This document shows, one piece after another, positions 11,721 through 28,809 of a stretch of 64,000 nt of DNA; position 1 is the first letter of the stretch; each line of letters begins with the position of its first letter. Source of the stretch: Vespa crabro (lineage: Eukaryota > Arthropoda > Insecta > Hymenoptera > Vespidae); the NCBI RefSeq assembly GCF_910589235.1, contig NC_060970.1, positions 310,001 through 374,000 of the forward strand. The letters are read 5' to 3'. A program made the position numbers and the translations under genes. The notes under the pieces were generated by a model. The model ran no database searches. It was not told where the DNA came from and worked only from the letters and a program-made list of their open reading frames with translations.

Positions 11721-13956
11721 ATATTAATAATAACAACCATAATGACGATAATAACGATAATAATAAAAACATTAATAACGATAAAACTATTATACCGATA
11801 ATAATAATACTAATTATAACAGTAATAATAATAATGACGATAAAAATATAATAGCATTAATATTGATAATAACGATAATTATGATAATAATAATAATTAT
11901 AATAACGATAATAACGATAATAATAACAAATAATAATAACAATAATAATGATATTAACGAATATAACGATAATAACTATAAGAACGACAATAGATATAAT
12001 ATTAATAAAGATAATAACGATAATATGGACATTAATAATAACGATAATGTGGACAAAAATAATAATAATAATTAGGATTATATCGATAATAACGATAAGA
12101 ACGATAATAATAATAAGAATAATGTCGATATTAGCGATAATAACGATAATAACAATATTAATAGTTATAAAACTAAAGATAATATCGATAATATGAGTAA
12201 TAAAAATTAAGTTAATAACGATAAAAACAACAATAACGACAATAATAATAACAATTAAAACGATAATAACGACAATAATAATAACAATAATAACGATAAT
12301 AACGATAAAAACGACAATAATAATAATAATAATGACGATAATAACGATAAAAATAATAATAATAATAAAATTTCTTATAACGCTATTAACGATAATTACG
12401 ATAATTATAATAAAATCAATAAAGAAAATAACGATATTAATTATAATCATAAGAATAATTTTAATAATAATAACAATAATAAGGATAGTAACAATAATAA
12501 TAATAACACAATTATCGATTATAATGATTATAAAGATAATGATAGTAACGATAATAATTATTATAATAATAACTATAATAACGATAATAATAATACAAAC
12601 GATAATAATACTAATGATTATAATCATAATAACGATAATAACGATAATAATAATAAAATTAATAACGATAATAACGATTATAACGATAATAATAATAACA
12701 ATGAAATCGATAATAACGACAATAATTATAATAACTATAATAATAATAACAATAATAACTATAAAAACGGTAATTACAATAGTAATAATAACACTAATGA
12801 CGATAATAACGGTAATAACGATAATAATAATAATAATAATGACAATAATAACGTTAATAAAGCGTAATAATAATTACAATAATAACAATAGTAACAATAG
12901 TAATAATAACGAGGGTAACGATATGGAAGATTATTATAATAATATTAATGACGATATTAAAGATAATAACGATAACATCAATAATATTAATAACATTAAT
13001 ATTGATAATAACAATAATAACGATAATAACAATATAAATAATAAAAATAATAATAACGATAATAGCAATAATGAAGATAATAACAATAATAAAAACATTA
13101 ATAATAGCGATAATAACGATAATAACGATAATGATGTTAATAAAGATGGAAATAATTATAATAATATTAATAAAGATAATAACAATAATAAAGAAATTAT
13201 AATAACGATAATAATGATAATAGCGATAATAATAATTGCCATATTACTAATAACAATAATAACAATAATAACGATAATAATAATAATAATAACAATAATA
13301 AAAATAATTATATTAATAAAGATAATAATACTAATGATAATAACGACACTGGTAATAATAATAATGACGATAAGAACGGTAATAACGATAATAATAGTAA
13401 TAATAATAAAGATAGAGGTTTTAACGATAATAATGTTGATTATGATAATAACTTTAGTAATAATAATTACAATAACAAAAATTACGACAATGCAAATAAC
13501 AATATTAACAATAATAACGATAATAACGATTATTACGATAATAAGAATAACAATTATTACGATATATAAGATAATAACGATACTAATAATAATAATAATA
13601 TCGATAATAAAGATAATAACTATAATAACGTTAATAATAATAAAAATAATAAAGATAATAGTAATAATAATAATAATGTGAATAATATTAACAATAGTAT
13701 CGAAAATAAAAATAATAATAGTAGCAATAATAATGATAATTGTGATAATGACGATAATAATAATAACAATCATAACAATAGCAGATATAATAGATATAGT
13801 AACACAAATCATAGTATCTATAATAAGGATAATCACTATAAGAACGATAAAAAAAGTACAATAATAACGATTATAACTCTAATAACGATAATAATAATAA
13901 TAATAATAATGATTATATTAATAATATTAATAATAACTATAAAAACGATAATGACG

Positions 13957-13989
<33 letters not shown>

Positions 13990-14352
13990 GCAATAATGAT
14001 GATAATAAAGGAAATAATAATAGTAATAATTGCAATAAATACAAGGGCATAATAACGATAATAACGATGACAATATTATCGATAATTACGATAATATCGA
14101 TAGTAATTATATCAATAGTTACGATAATAACGACAATAATTATAATAATCATTAAAATAACAACGATAATAGATATAATAACGGTAATAATAATAATAAT
14201 AAAAACGATAATAACGATAATAATGATAATAATAGAAGTAGTAATAACAACATTACGAATATTAACTATAATAACGATTACAACGGTAATTGTAGTAGTA
14301 ATAATAACAGTAATAAAAATAATAACGATAATAACCATAATAATAATAATAA

Positions 14353-14697
14353 TAACGATATGGTATTGACGATAAGTACGACAATAGTAGTAATAGTAAT
14401 AACGATAATAACGATATAACGGCAATAAAAATAATATTAATAAAGATAATAACGATATTACCGAAAATAACGATAAAAGCTATAAGAATAATAATAAAAA
14501 GAACAATAACAACGATAATAACGATAATAAGCATAATGACAGTAACGATAAAAAGACAAAAATAATAACAATAATAATAACGATAGTAACGATAACAACA
14601 ATAATAACGATAATATCTATATAAACGATATCAATAATAAAGAAAGTAACGTTAATTTCGATATTAATAATAGCAATATTAAAGATAATAACGATAC
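14353..14697 (+). repeat. Higher-order block B, copy 1
   Basis: It starts with GATATGGTATTGACGATA, then GACAATAGTAGTAATAGTAA, AACGATAAAAGCTATAA, and ends with GTTAATTTCGATATTAATAA and AGCAATATTAAAG. The same series recurs at 27487 and 39717. Confidence 0.68.
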
Positions 14698-15168
14698 TAA
14701 TAATAATAACGATAATAATAATAACAATAATAACGATAATAGCAATAATAATAATGACACTATTAACGATAATATCGACAATAACGATAATTACGATAAT
14801 AATAATAACAATTATAACGATAATAACGATAATAATATTAACAATAATATCAATGACAACGATTATAACGATTATAATGATAAGTTTATCCCTAAAATAA
14901 GGATAGTAAGGATAAGAACGATAATTATAATAACAATAATAACAATTATAATGGTAATAACAAAAAAAAATAATAATAAGAACTATAAGAACGATAATAA
15001 AGATAATAATAGTAGTAATAATAACAACATTAGCAAAAATAACTCTAATAACGATATTAACGATAACAATATTAACGATAATAACTTTAGTTATAACAAT
15101 AATAATCACAATAAAAACGATAATAAACATAACATTAATAATAATAATAACAATAAGGCAATATTAAC

Positions 15169-15204
<36 letters not shown>

Positions 15205-15695
15205 CATAATAACGATATTAACGATAATAGGGATAATAACAACAATATTAATAATAACGAAAATAACGATATTAACGATAATAATAATAATAACACAAAC
15301 AATATTAATAATAACAATAGTAAAGATAATAACTATTACGACGATAATAATAATAATAATATTAACGAAAATAGCGATAATATAGGTAATAACGATATTA
15401 ATAGTAGTTAAAATAAACGTAATAACGATAATAGGGATAATAACATTCAAGTTAAGAACGATAAAAACGACAATAACGATAATAATAATTACAATTATAA
15501 AGATAATATTGGAAAAAACGATAATAGAGACAATAATTAAAATAATAATAACGACAATAATGATAATAATGGAAATAATTATATCGAAAATAACGGCATT
15601 AATAATAATAATAATAGCGATAATAAGGGTAATAACGAAAACATCGTTAATAATAATAACAATATAATCGATAATAAAGATAATAAGAATAATAA

Positions 15696-15746
15696 TAATA
15701 ATAATATCGTTAATTAGGTGAATTACGAAAATAACGGTAATAACCA
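15696..15746 (+). repeat. Higher-order block C core, copy 1
   Basis: These 51 bp contain ATCGTTAATTAGGTGAAT and ACGAAAATAACGGTAATAAC. They are identical to 17121-17171, 1425 bp away. A weaker relative (AAGGTTAATTACGAAAATAA) lies near 33067. Confidence 0.75.
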
Positions 15747-17120
15747 CAATAACGGCAAAATCAATAATTAATGATAAAATCGATAAGAACAAAATTAACG
15801 ATAATAACGATAATCACGATAATAATAATAACGATAATGACAACAAATGTAATAATAATATTAATGGTAATAACGATAATAACGATAATAGTAACTATAA
15901 TAATGACGATAATAATGATAATAACGCATAACAATAATAAGAATATTAACTGTAGTAAAGATAATAATTGTAATACTGATAATAACGATATTATGGATAA
16001 AAATAATAATTACATAACGATAAAATAGATAATAATAAGAATAAAATTAACGCTAATATCGATAATAATAGTAATTATAATGACAATAATAACAGAAAAA
16101 ACTATAATAACGTTAATAATAGTAACAAAAATAACGATAATAGTAATAATAATAATATCGATACTAACAAAAATAACAATAATAGTAACAATAACGATAA
16201 TAGTGGTAATAACGAAGGCAATGATAACAATAATAACAATAATAACGATAATAAGGGTAATAACGGTAATAACGTTAATAATAATAATCATATTAAAGAT
16301 AATAACGATATTAACGAAAGTAAGGATAATAATAATAGCAATAATAACAATAATATCGTCATTAATTATAATAAGGTTAATGAAGATAGTAACAATAATA
16401 ATTATAGTAATAATAATGTTAATAACATTATTAACGGTAATAACGATAACAATAATATCAGTAATAACGCAAAAAACGATAATATCGATTATAATAATAA
16501 CAACAAAATCCATAGTAAGGATATTAATGATAACAATAATAACATTAATTAATATAATAACGACAATAATAATAATAATAATACCCATAATAAAGATAAT
16601 AATGATATTAACGATAATAATAATAATAATAATAATAATAACGATAATAATGATAATAGCGATAATAATAATAAAAATAACAAAGGTTATAACGAAATTA
16701 ACGAAAATTGCGATAATAATTATAATAACGTTAACAAAGGAAACAAAATAATAATAATAGAAATTGTAAAGATCATAACGATATTAAATATAATAATAAT
16801 AATAATAACGATAATAACGATTATAATGGTAATAACGATAATAACATTATAAAAAACATCAATAATAACAATAATAACGATAATAATAGAAGCAATAATA
16901 ACAATAAAAAACAATAATGACGATAATAACGAAATAACGATAATAACATTAGTAATAATTACAATAATAACAATAATAACAATAATAACGATAATATTGA
17001 TAATAATAATAGCAATATTTTCTATAATACCGCTAATTATAATAATAATATTAACAATAATAACGACAATGACGATAAAAACGATAATAATAATAACGAT
17101 AAAAACGATAATGGTCTTAA

Positions 17121-17171
17121 TAATAATAATATCGTTAATTAGGTGAATTACGAAAATAACGGTAATAACCA
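17121..17171 (+). repeat. Higher-order block C core, copy 2
   Basis: This is a 51-bp identical match to 15696-15746. Flanking sequence is only loosely similar, so the conserved core stands out from its surroundings. Confidence 0.75.
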
Positions 17172-17589
17172 TATATTAATGGTCTTAATACCGATAGTAA
17201 CAATAATAACGATAATGTCAATAATAATAATCATAATAAAAACGATAATTACGATAATATTGATAATAATAATAAAATTAATAACGATAATAATAATAAT
17301 AATAATAATAACAATAATAAAGATAATAACAATAATAACGAGAAGAATAGGAACGATAATAACGATAATACAGAATATATTAATTACATTGATAACGATA
17401 CCAACGACAAGAACGATAAAATTAATAATAATAACAACGCAAATATGGATAATAACGATGTCAACGATAATAATAATAACAATAATAAGGATAATAAAAA
17501 TAATAATAATGATAATAACAATACTAATAATAATAACAATAACAATAATAACGATAATAACGAATAATAATAAGAAGAATAATAACGAC

Positions 17590-18720
17590 ATTAATGATAA
17601 TAACGATTTTAACGTTAATAGTGATAGTAATAATAACATTATTAATGTTAATAACATTATCAACGATAATAATAATAATGACGTTAATAATAATAATCAT
17701 ATGAATGATATTAACGATAATAAAAATAAATAATAATTATAACAATAATAATAATAATAATAGTAACCATAATAACGATAATGTCGATAATAACGATAGT
17801 AATAATACTGATATTAACGATAATATCTATAAAACTAATAACAATACTATTGATAATATCGTTAATAATAATAAGAACAATAACGATAATATGGATAATA
17901 ACTATATAACGATTATAACGATAACAATAATAACGATAATGAAGTTGATAATAAAAATAATAACTATATTAACGATAGTTACGAGAATGACAATAATATT
18001 AATAACGATAAATACGTTCATAACGTCAATAAATATAATAATAACATTAATAATCACAATAATAACGATAATAATATTAACGATAATATCGATAATTAAG
18101 ATAATAAAAATAATAATAGAAATAGCAATAATAACGATAATAACGATAATAACGATAATTGCGATAATACTAATAAAGATTATAACGATAATAAAGATAA
18201 TCATTCTAAGAATAATATATATAACATTGATACTATCCATAATAACGATAATATTAATAACAATACTAACGATTATATCGATAATAACGATAATACTAAA
18301 AGTAATAATAACAAAATTAAAAATAAAAGGTGTAATAACGAAAATAACGTCAATAATAGTAGTAATAAAAACAGTAATAACAATAATAGACATTAAAACA
18401 ATTTTAACGATAATTATAATAACGATTATACTGACAATATCGATAATATTAATAATATTTACAATAATAATAATAATAATATTATCGTTAGAAACAATCA
18501 TAATGATAACGATGTTTATAAGAGTATTAATAATAATGATTATAACGATAATAACGATAATAATGATAATAACAATAATAATGATAATAACTATAATAAT
18601 TATATTAATAATAGCAATAATAACGATAATAACGATAATAAAATGAACAATAATAATGATATTAACGAAAGTATTAATAACAAATTGTAACATTCATAAC
18701 GATAATAAAATAATAATAAT
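17590..18720 (+). repeat. Higher-order block A, copy 2
   Basis: This is a diverged copy of block A. ACGATTTTAACGTTAATA lies near 17602, GACGTTAATAATAATAAT near 17680, and TTCTAAGAATAATATATA with AACATTGATACTA near 18203-18235. Downstream the GATAACGATGTTTATAA word near 18505 is shared with copies 3 and 4. Confidence 0.7.
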
Positions 18721-21231
18721 AATAATAATAACGAAAGTAAAGATAATAACGATAACAATAATTACAATAATAGCGATATTATCGATTATAATAATATCGA
18801 TAATATTGATAATAACGATAATAATAATAATATTAATAACGATATTAAAAATAATATCGATAATAACGATAATAATAGTAGTGATAAAAACAATAATAAC
18901 GATAATAAAGATAATAACGATAATGACAATAATAATACTAGGAATAATAATGATAATGACGTTATTAACTTCAAAAACGATAATAATAGTAACAATAATT
19001 TTGATAAAAACGATAAAAATAATAACAATAATAATATTGCTTATAACGCTATTAACGATAATTACGATAATAATAATGAAATCAATAAAGATAATAACGA
19101 TAATAATTATAATATTAACAATAATAATAATAATAATAATAACAATAATAAGGATAATAACAATAATAATATTTACAAAATTAACGATTATATTTATTAT
19201 ATAGATAATGAGAGTAACGATAATAATTATTATAATAATAACTATAATAACGATAATAAAGATAATAACGATAATAATAATAATAATATTAATAACGAAA
19301 ATAAATATAATAACGTTAATAATACAAGTAACAATAACAATAATATCATTATTAAAGGTAATTAAGATAATAACCATAATAATAATAATAATAATAACTA
19401 TAATAATCATAACAATATTAACGATAGTAACTGTAATGACGATAACAAGAATAACGATAAAAACTATAATAATGATAATAACGATAAAATTATAATAATA
19501 GTAGCATAAGAACGATAATAATGATAATAAAAAGAACAATAATAACGATATTAACGATAATAGTAATAACAATCGTAACGTAACAACGATAACAACATTA
19601 ATTTATAATAATAATAATAACGAAAGTAAGTATAATCACGGTGACAATTATAATATTAATAACAATAATGACGATAATAACGATAATAATGATGATATAT
19701 ATATTAATGACAATAACGATAATAACGTTAATAATAATAATCATATTAAAGATAATAACGATAATAACGTTAATAACAATAATAGCAATAATAATAATAA
19801 CGATATTAAAGATATTATCGTTAATAATTATAACAATACTCAAGATAATATCAATAATAATGTTAACAATATTAACGATCATAATGATAATAATAATTAT
19901 AATAAGAACATGTATAACTATAGTAAATATAATAATGATACTAATAGTAACAATAATAACAATAATAACAATAATAATAATAATAATAATAACGATAATT
20001 ATATTAATAATAATAACAATAATAGCGATAATTGCGATAAATATAATAACAATAATGACGATAATAACAATAATAACGATATTAATATTAAAAATATTAT
20101 CGATAGCAGCGATAATAACGATAATAATAATAATAATATGTCGATAATAAGGTTAATAAGGATGAGGACGATAATAATAATAACAATAAAAAAAATAAAA
20201 ACGATAATTATATATAGTAATAATAACAATAAGAAAGATAATTACGATAATTTAGATAATAATTGTAACAATAATAACAATAATAACAACAATAACGATA
20301 TTATCGACAATAACGATAATAATAACAACACTTATAACGATAATAACGAAAATAACGATACTAACGTAAATAACGAAAATTATAAAATTATTAATATTGA
20401 AGTTAACGGTAATATCGATAATAATAAAAATGATAATAACGATAGTAATAATAATAATAAAAACGATAATAACTATAATAACGAAAATGACGATAATAAC
20501 GACAATAACGATTATAATAATAATCATAATAATAACAATAGTGATAATAATAATATCGATAATAATAAAATCGTTGATATCGATAATGACGATAATAATA
20601 AAAATATTAATAACGATATTAATAATAATATTAACAATAATAATATTGATAATTGGGATAATAATGATAATAACAATATTAATAGTAATAAGAGTAAAGA
20701 TAAATTCGATAATAAGGGTTATAATAATAAGGTCAATAACGATTAAAACGACAATAGCGATAATAATAATAAAAATTATAACGATAATAGCGAAAATAAC
20801 GATAATAACAATAATAACAAAAATAATAATAATAATTATAACGATAATAACGATAATAAAGATATTGACGAAAATATATATAATAATAATAACAATAATA
20901 TCGATAATATCGCTAAGAACGTTAACACCAAATAAAATAATAACAATAAAATCGACAATAGCAATATTAATAATAACAATAATAACAATAATAACGTTAA
21001 TAAAGACAATAAAAATTATATTCAGTACGGTAATAACGGTAATAAAGAGAATAACGGTAAGAACGATAATATCGATGATAATAATAAAGATTATTATTAT
21101 AATAATAATAAGAATAAGAACAATAATTACGATAAATATAGTAATAATAACAACAGTAATAACTATAATATCTATAATACCGATATTAGTAATAACAATT
21201 ATAAAGATAATTACGATAATAACGAATAAAG

Positions 21232-21294
<63 letters not shown>

Positions 21295-22199
21295 TTAATA
21301 GTGTTAATAATAAAGATAATAACGAAAATTATGACAATAACGATAATAACGATAATAATAATAATCATACAATAATAACAATAATAACGATAATAACGAT
21401 ATTAACGTTACTAAAGATAATTCTTTTTTAACGTAGATAATATTTACGATGATAACGATTATAGTAATAATAATAATAATGATTGTAACGATAATATCGA
21501 TTATAATAAGAAAAATAATAAAGATAATAACAATATTCACTGTAATAACACTAATTATAATAATAACGATAATAAAAATAACTATATTAACCATAATAAC
21601 GATATTATAGTAATAAAAATAAAGATAATATCGATAATAAGGAAAATAATATTAGTAATAATAACGATAATACCGATATTATCGATAACGATTATAACGA
21701 AAATATCGATAATAATAATATTAATATTAACGATAATAAGAATAATAATAATTACATCGATAATAACAATAACAATAATATCGATAATAAGGGTAATAAC
21801 GTTAATAACGTAAATTATAAATGCAATATTAAGGATAGTAATAATAATAATAGTAAAAAATAATATCGAAAATAACGGTAATAACGATTACGAAGATAAT
21901 AATAATGTCAAAAGCGATAACAATGATAATAACGATGACAACGATTAAAATAATAACAATAATTGCGATAACAGCGATTATAATAAGAACAACAATAAAG
22001 ATAATAACGATATTAACAATTATAACGATAATAATATTAACAATAATAACGATAATAACTATAATAATAATAACACTAATTACAATAATATCAACAATAA
22101 CTATAATTACGATAATAAAAATAACAATTATAACGATAATAACGATAATAACGATAATAAAATTAATAATAATTAAGATAATAATGATATTAACAATAA

Positions 22200-22870
22200 T
22201 AACGATAATAGCGATAATCCTAATAAAGATAATAACGATAATAAAGATAATAATTCCAAGAATAACATATAACATTGATACAAACGTTAATGACGATAAT
22301 ACTAATAAAAATAATAACGATAATAACGTTAATAATGATAAGAACGATAGTAATATTAATAATAATAACAATAATTACTATTAATACCATATTACGATAA
22401 TAATAAAAGTAATAATAACAATATTAAAAATAATAAGTATAATAACGATAATAACTACAGTAATAGAAGTAATAATGAAAGTAATAACAATAAAAGCCAT
22501 AAAAACGATTTTAACGATAATAATAATAATGATAATAACGATAATATCGATAATAATAATAACAATATACGATAATATCGATATTAATGATTGTAATAAT
22601 AACAATAATAACGATCATAACAATAATAGCGATTATAATAATAACGATAGTAACGATAATAATAATAATAATATTATCGTAAGTAAGAATAATAATGATA
22701 ACGATGCTTATAATAGTAATAATAATAACGATTATATCGATAATAACGATAGAAATGATAATAACGATAATAATTAAATTAATAATAGCAATAATAACGA
22801 TAATAACGATAATAAAAGGAAAAATAATAACGATATAAACGAAAATATTAATAACAATTGTAACGATAAC
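22200..22870 (+). repeat. Higher-order block A, copy 3
   Basis: The landmark reads TTCCAAGAATAACATA then AACATTGATACAAACG (22253-22285). From 22409 to 22520 it agrees almost base for base with 43870-43985, including AGAAGTAATAATGAAAGTAA and AAAAACGATTTTAACGAT. This is too specific for independent microsatellite drift. Confidence 0.7.
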
Positions 22871-23429
22871 AACGATAATAAAAATAATAATAACAATAGT
22901 AATAACGACAGTAAAGATAATAAGGACAACAATAATAACAATAATAGCGATAATATAGATTATAATAATACCGATAATATCGATAATAACGATAATAATA
23001 ATAATATTAATAAAGATATTAATAAAATATCGATAATAACGATAATAATAATAAAAATAATAACAATAATAACGATTATAAATATAACGATAATATTATT
23101 AACGATAATAATGACAATATTAATATTAATAATAACGATAATAACGCTAATAAAGATAATAATATTAATATTAATAAAGATAATAACGATATTAACGATA
23201 ATAACGATAATAATGATAATAACGATAAAATCATAATAACAATAATAACGATAATAATAATGATAATAATAACGCTAAAAAAGTTAATATCTACAATAAT
23301 GATAATAATAATAATAATATTAATAATAACGATAATAACGATAATAACAGTAATATTAAAACAAATAATAGCTATAATATCAATTAAAGCGCTCACAACG
23401 ATAGTAGCGATTATAAATTTAATAACGGC

Positions 23430-23479
<50 letters not shown>

Positions 23480-26094
23480 TAATAACGACAATAACGATAA
23501 TAATGATAATAATAGAAGTAATAATAACAATATTAAGATTAATAATTATAATAACGATTATAACGATAATAGTATTAGTAATAATAACAGTAATAACAAT
23601 AATAACGATAATAATGCTTATAAAATTGTTAACGATAATAATATTAACGATTATAACGATAATAACCATAATAATACTAGTAATAATTAAGATAATAACG
23701 ATATTTACTATAATAAAGATAATAACAATAAAAATAATAAAGATAATAATGTTAATAATATAAACTATAAATACGATTGTATCGATAATAATATTAACAA
23801 ATTTAACGATAATATTGATAATAATATTAACAATATTAACTATAATATCGATCATAATAATAATATTATAAACCTTAATATCGATAATAATAATAATAAT
23901 AATAACATTATTAACGATAATAATGATAATAAATATAATAATTATAACGAAAATAACGATAATAATGATATTAACGATAATAATAATAATAATAATAATA
24001 CAGATAATAACGATAGTAACGATAATAACGTTAATAACGATAGTAACAATAATAACGATGATAATAATAACAATATTAATGATAATATCGAAAATTATAA
24101 TAATAATAATAGCAATAACAACGATATTAACGAAAATAGTAATATCATTAGTAACGAAAACAACGATAATGGCATTAATAATAATAATAATAATAAAGAA
24201 AGTAAGTATAATAACGGTGACAACTATAATATTAATAACAAATATAACGATAATAAAGATAATAACGATAATAATAATAATAATAATGAAGATAATAATG
24301 ATAACAATGGCAATAACGATAGTAACGTTTATAATAATAATATTATTAAAGATAATAACGGTAATAACGATGCTAACAATAATAGCGATAATAATAACAA
24401 CAACAGAAGCAATAATAACGATAATAACTATAGTTTATCTATAATAATAACGATAATATCGATAATAACGATAATAATTATAATAACAATATTAACGATA
24501 ATAACAATGATAATAATAGTAATAATAAAGGTAATAACGATAAAAAAGTATCTAACGATAATAATAATAACAGCAATAATAATGATAATAATAGAAGTAA
24601 TACTAACTATATTAAGAATAATAACTATAATAACGATTATAACGATGACAGTAGTAGTAATCATAACAATATTAACAATAATAACGATAATAACGATTTT
24701 AAAATAAGGATAATAATAATAATTATAACAACGATAGAAACGGTAAAAACGATAATAACGAAAATAACGATGATAACGATATTAACGATAATAATAATAA
24801 TCAGAATAACGATGATAACGATAATATCGATAATAAAAAAAATAATAATAATAATAATGATCATAACGATAATAAAGATAATAATAGCAGTAATAGTAAC
24901 AATAATCATAGTAATAAATATAATAACGATAATATCGATAATTATAACAATGACATAGTTAATAGAAATGATAATAATAGCGATAATAACGATAATTACT
25001 TTAATAATAATAACAATAATAAAGATAATAGCGATATTGACATTAATAACAATAATAATAATAGCAACAATAACGATAATTAAGAAAATAAAAATTATAA
25101 TTAAAATGATACTAAGGATAAGAATGATATCATCAATAATATTAATAAGAAAAATAAAGATAATATCGATTATATTAATAAAAATATTAACAATTATATA
25201 GATAATTATAATAATAATATTAACAATAATAACGATAATAATAATAATAACGATAATAAGGATAATAAAAATGACGATATTTACGAATATAACGATAAAA
25301 GAAATATTAATAATACCAATAATAAGGATAATAAAAATATCGTCGATAATAATAATAACAATAATAATGATATTATAGATATTAATATTATCAATATTAA
25401 CGATAATAAGGATAATTTTAATAATAATAATAACGATAATAACGGTTTTAACGTTATCGATAATAACGATAATAACGTTGATATCGATAATAATAATAAC
25501 AATATTAACGATAATATCGATAATAATAATAATGACAATAACAACAACAAAAAAGGTAATAACGATAATAATAAAAACGATAATAACTATAATAACGATG
25601 ATAATAATAACGATAATATTTTTAATAACGATAATAACGATAATAACGAAAATAACGATAATGATAATAATAATTATAAAAATAATAATAAGGATTATAA
25701 CGATCATAACGATAATAATACTAGTAACGGTAACAATAATAATAAATATAATAACGATATTGAAGATACAAACGATATTAGAGATAATAGCGATAATAAA
25801 ATTAATAATAATAACTATAATAACGATAATAACAATAATAATAAGAACATTAATAGCGATAATAACGATAATAAAATTAATAATAATAATAATGGTGATA
25901 TTATAGATATTAACGATAATAATAAGAACGATAATAACGACAATAGTAATTATAACAATAAAGATAATAATGATAATAACGACAATAATAATAATAATAA
26001 TAAATATGATAACGATATTAACGATAATAACGCTAATAATGATAAAAACGATTATAATAATAATAATAATTACAATATTAACAATAATAACGAT

Positions 26095-26210
26095 AATATC
26101 GGTATAATTATAATAATATAATCGATAATTGCGTTATTAGAATTAATAATAATAACAATAATAACGATAATGTGGATAATAAAGAAAATACTAATAACCA
26201 TAATAACGAT
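26095..26210 (+). repeat. Higher-order block D, copy 1
   Basis: It includes ATCGATAATTGCGTTATTAG and then ACGATAATGTGGATAATAAA and ACTAATAACCATAATAACG. The pattern recurs at 40725-40830. Confidence 0.6.
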
Positions 26211-27315
26211 AATAATAATAATAAGAATAACGATAATAACGATAATAACGTTAATAATAATAGTAGTAATAACAATAATAACGATAATAACTAAAATAAC
26301 GATAAAAATAGTAACCATAATAACGGTAACATCGAAAAAAGTAATAACAATATTAACGATAATCACAATAATAATAATAATAAAAATAATAATAACGATA
26401 ACATAGATATGAATCGATAATAGTAATAACGATATTTTCGACAATACTGCTAATAATAAAAACGATAATAACGATAAAACGATAATAATAATAATAATAA
26501 TAGAGATAATAACGATAATAACGATTATAAAGATAATAATGATAATAACGATAATAATAATAATATTAATAATAATGTTAATAACGATATCAATAATAGC
26601 AATAATAACGATAATAATGATAATAACCATTGTAATGACAATAAAGAAAGTAATAGGAATAATAATAATAATAATAACGATAATAATAATAAAATTAATA
26701 ATGATAATTACATTAAAAACGATAATAGTAATAATGACGTTAATAGTAATAATCATAATAAAGATATTAGCGATAATATCAACAATAATAATAAGAAAAG
26801 TAACCATAATAACGATAATAAAAATATTAACTATAATAACGATAATAACAATGAAAATAATAATAATAATAGATATATTAAAGTCAGTAAGGATAATAAC
26901 GATTATAATATTAATAATAATAACGATAAATACGATAATTGCGAGAATATTATTATTAATATTAACGTTAATAGGTATAATTACTATATAAAAGTAAATA
27001 GTAATAACAATAATAACGATAACAACGATTTTAATGATTATAATAATAATAATATTGATAATAACGACATTAATAATAGCAATAAAAACGATTTTTAATG
27101 TTAAGAATGATAATAATAATAACATTTATAACCATTATAACATTATCAACGATAATAATAATAATGACGTTAATAATAATAATCATAATAAAGAAATTAA
27201 CTATAATTTCAACAATAATAATTCTAAAAATAATAATAATAATAATAGTAACCATAAGAACGGTAATATTGATAATAACGATTATAATAATTACGATAAC
27301 AACGATAATAACGAC

Positions 27316-27358
<43 letters not shown>

Positions 27359-27486
27359 TCGATAAAAAAAAATGACGACAATCAAAATAATAATATGATT
27401 ATTAATAATAATAACGATAATAACCATAATAACGATAATAATAATAATAATAATAACGACATTAATAACTATAATAAATATAATAA

Positions 27487-27860
27487 AGATATGGTATTAA
27501 CGATAAAGGCGACAGTAGTAGTAATAGTAATAACGATAATAACAAAAATAGCGGCAATAAAATAATAATAATAAAGATAAAAACGATATTATCTAAACTA
27601 ACGATAAAAGCTATAAAATTAATAATAATAAGAACAATAACAACGATAATAACAACAATAAACATAAAAACAGTAAAGATAATACGACAATAATAATAAC
27701 AATAATAATAACGATAATAACGATAAAACAATAATAACGATAATAACTATATTAACGATATCAAAAAAAAACGATAATAACTATATTAACGATATCAAAA
27801 ATAACTAAAATAACGTTAATTTCGATATTAATAATAGCAATATTAAAGATAATAACGATA
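27487..27860 (+). repeat. Higher-order block B, copy 2
   Basis: GATATGGTATTAACGATAAA opens it and GTTAATTTCGATATTAATAA closes it, with AACGATAAAAGCTATAAAA inside. A partial further copy begins at about 27911 with GATATGGTATTAACGATAA, so block B also repeats locally with a period near 424 bp. The direct local duplication AACTATATTAACGATATCAA (27746 and 27780) is an internal variant. Confidence 0.68.
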
Positions 27861-28809
27861 ATAATATTAATAATAACGACATTAATAAATATAATAAATA
27901 AAATAACGATATGGTATTAACGATAATAACAACAATAGTAATAATAATAATAATGATAAAAACGATAATAACAACAATAATAATAACAATAATAAAGATT
28001 ATATCGATACTAACGATAATAACCATAATATTAAGAATAATAATAATAACAACAATAATTACGATAATATCGATAATAATTATAACAATAATAACGATAA
28101 AATCGATAATAACGGTAATAATAATAACAATATTAACGAAAGGACGATATTAACGAAAATAATAATATTATTCTTAACGATAATAACGATAATAACGGAA
28201 ATAGTAATCGAAATAATAACAATAACAAAACAAATATTGATAATAACTATAATATCGGTAAATTATTAACGTTAATAACGACAAAACAGATAATAATTAC
28301 GATAATAACGATAATAATAATAGTAATAACAACGATAATAACAATAATAATACCGTTAATAACGGTAATAATAATAATAATAATATTAATAAATCGACAA
28401 TAATGATACTTACGATAATAATAGTAGTAATAAAAGCACTAATATCAATTATAACGTTAACAATGATAATAATGATAATAAAAACAATAATATCAACAAT
28501 AATAAAGGTAATTACTTAAATAAAAATAACGGTAATACCGTTCATAAAAAAAACCGTTAATAACGACAACAATAATATCAATAGTAAATTTAATAATAAT
28601 TATAACGATAATAACTATAATTATAAAAGTAATAATAATAATAACAATAATAAAGATAATGACAATAATAGCAATAATACTGATAATAAAGATATAAATA
28701 AAAATAATAATAATAATAACAATAATAACGCTAATAATGATAATAATAAAAATAATAATAATAATATCAATAATAATAATAATGATAGTAATGGTAATAA
28801 CGAAAATAA

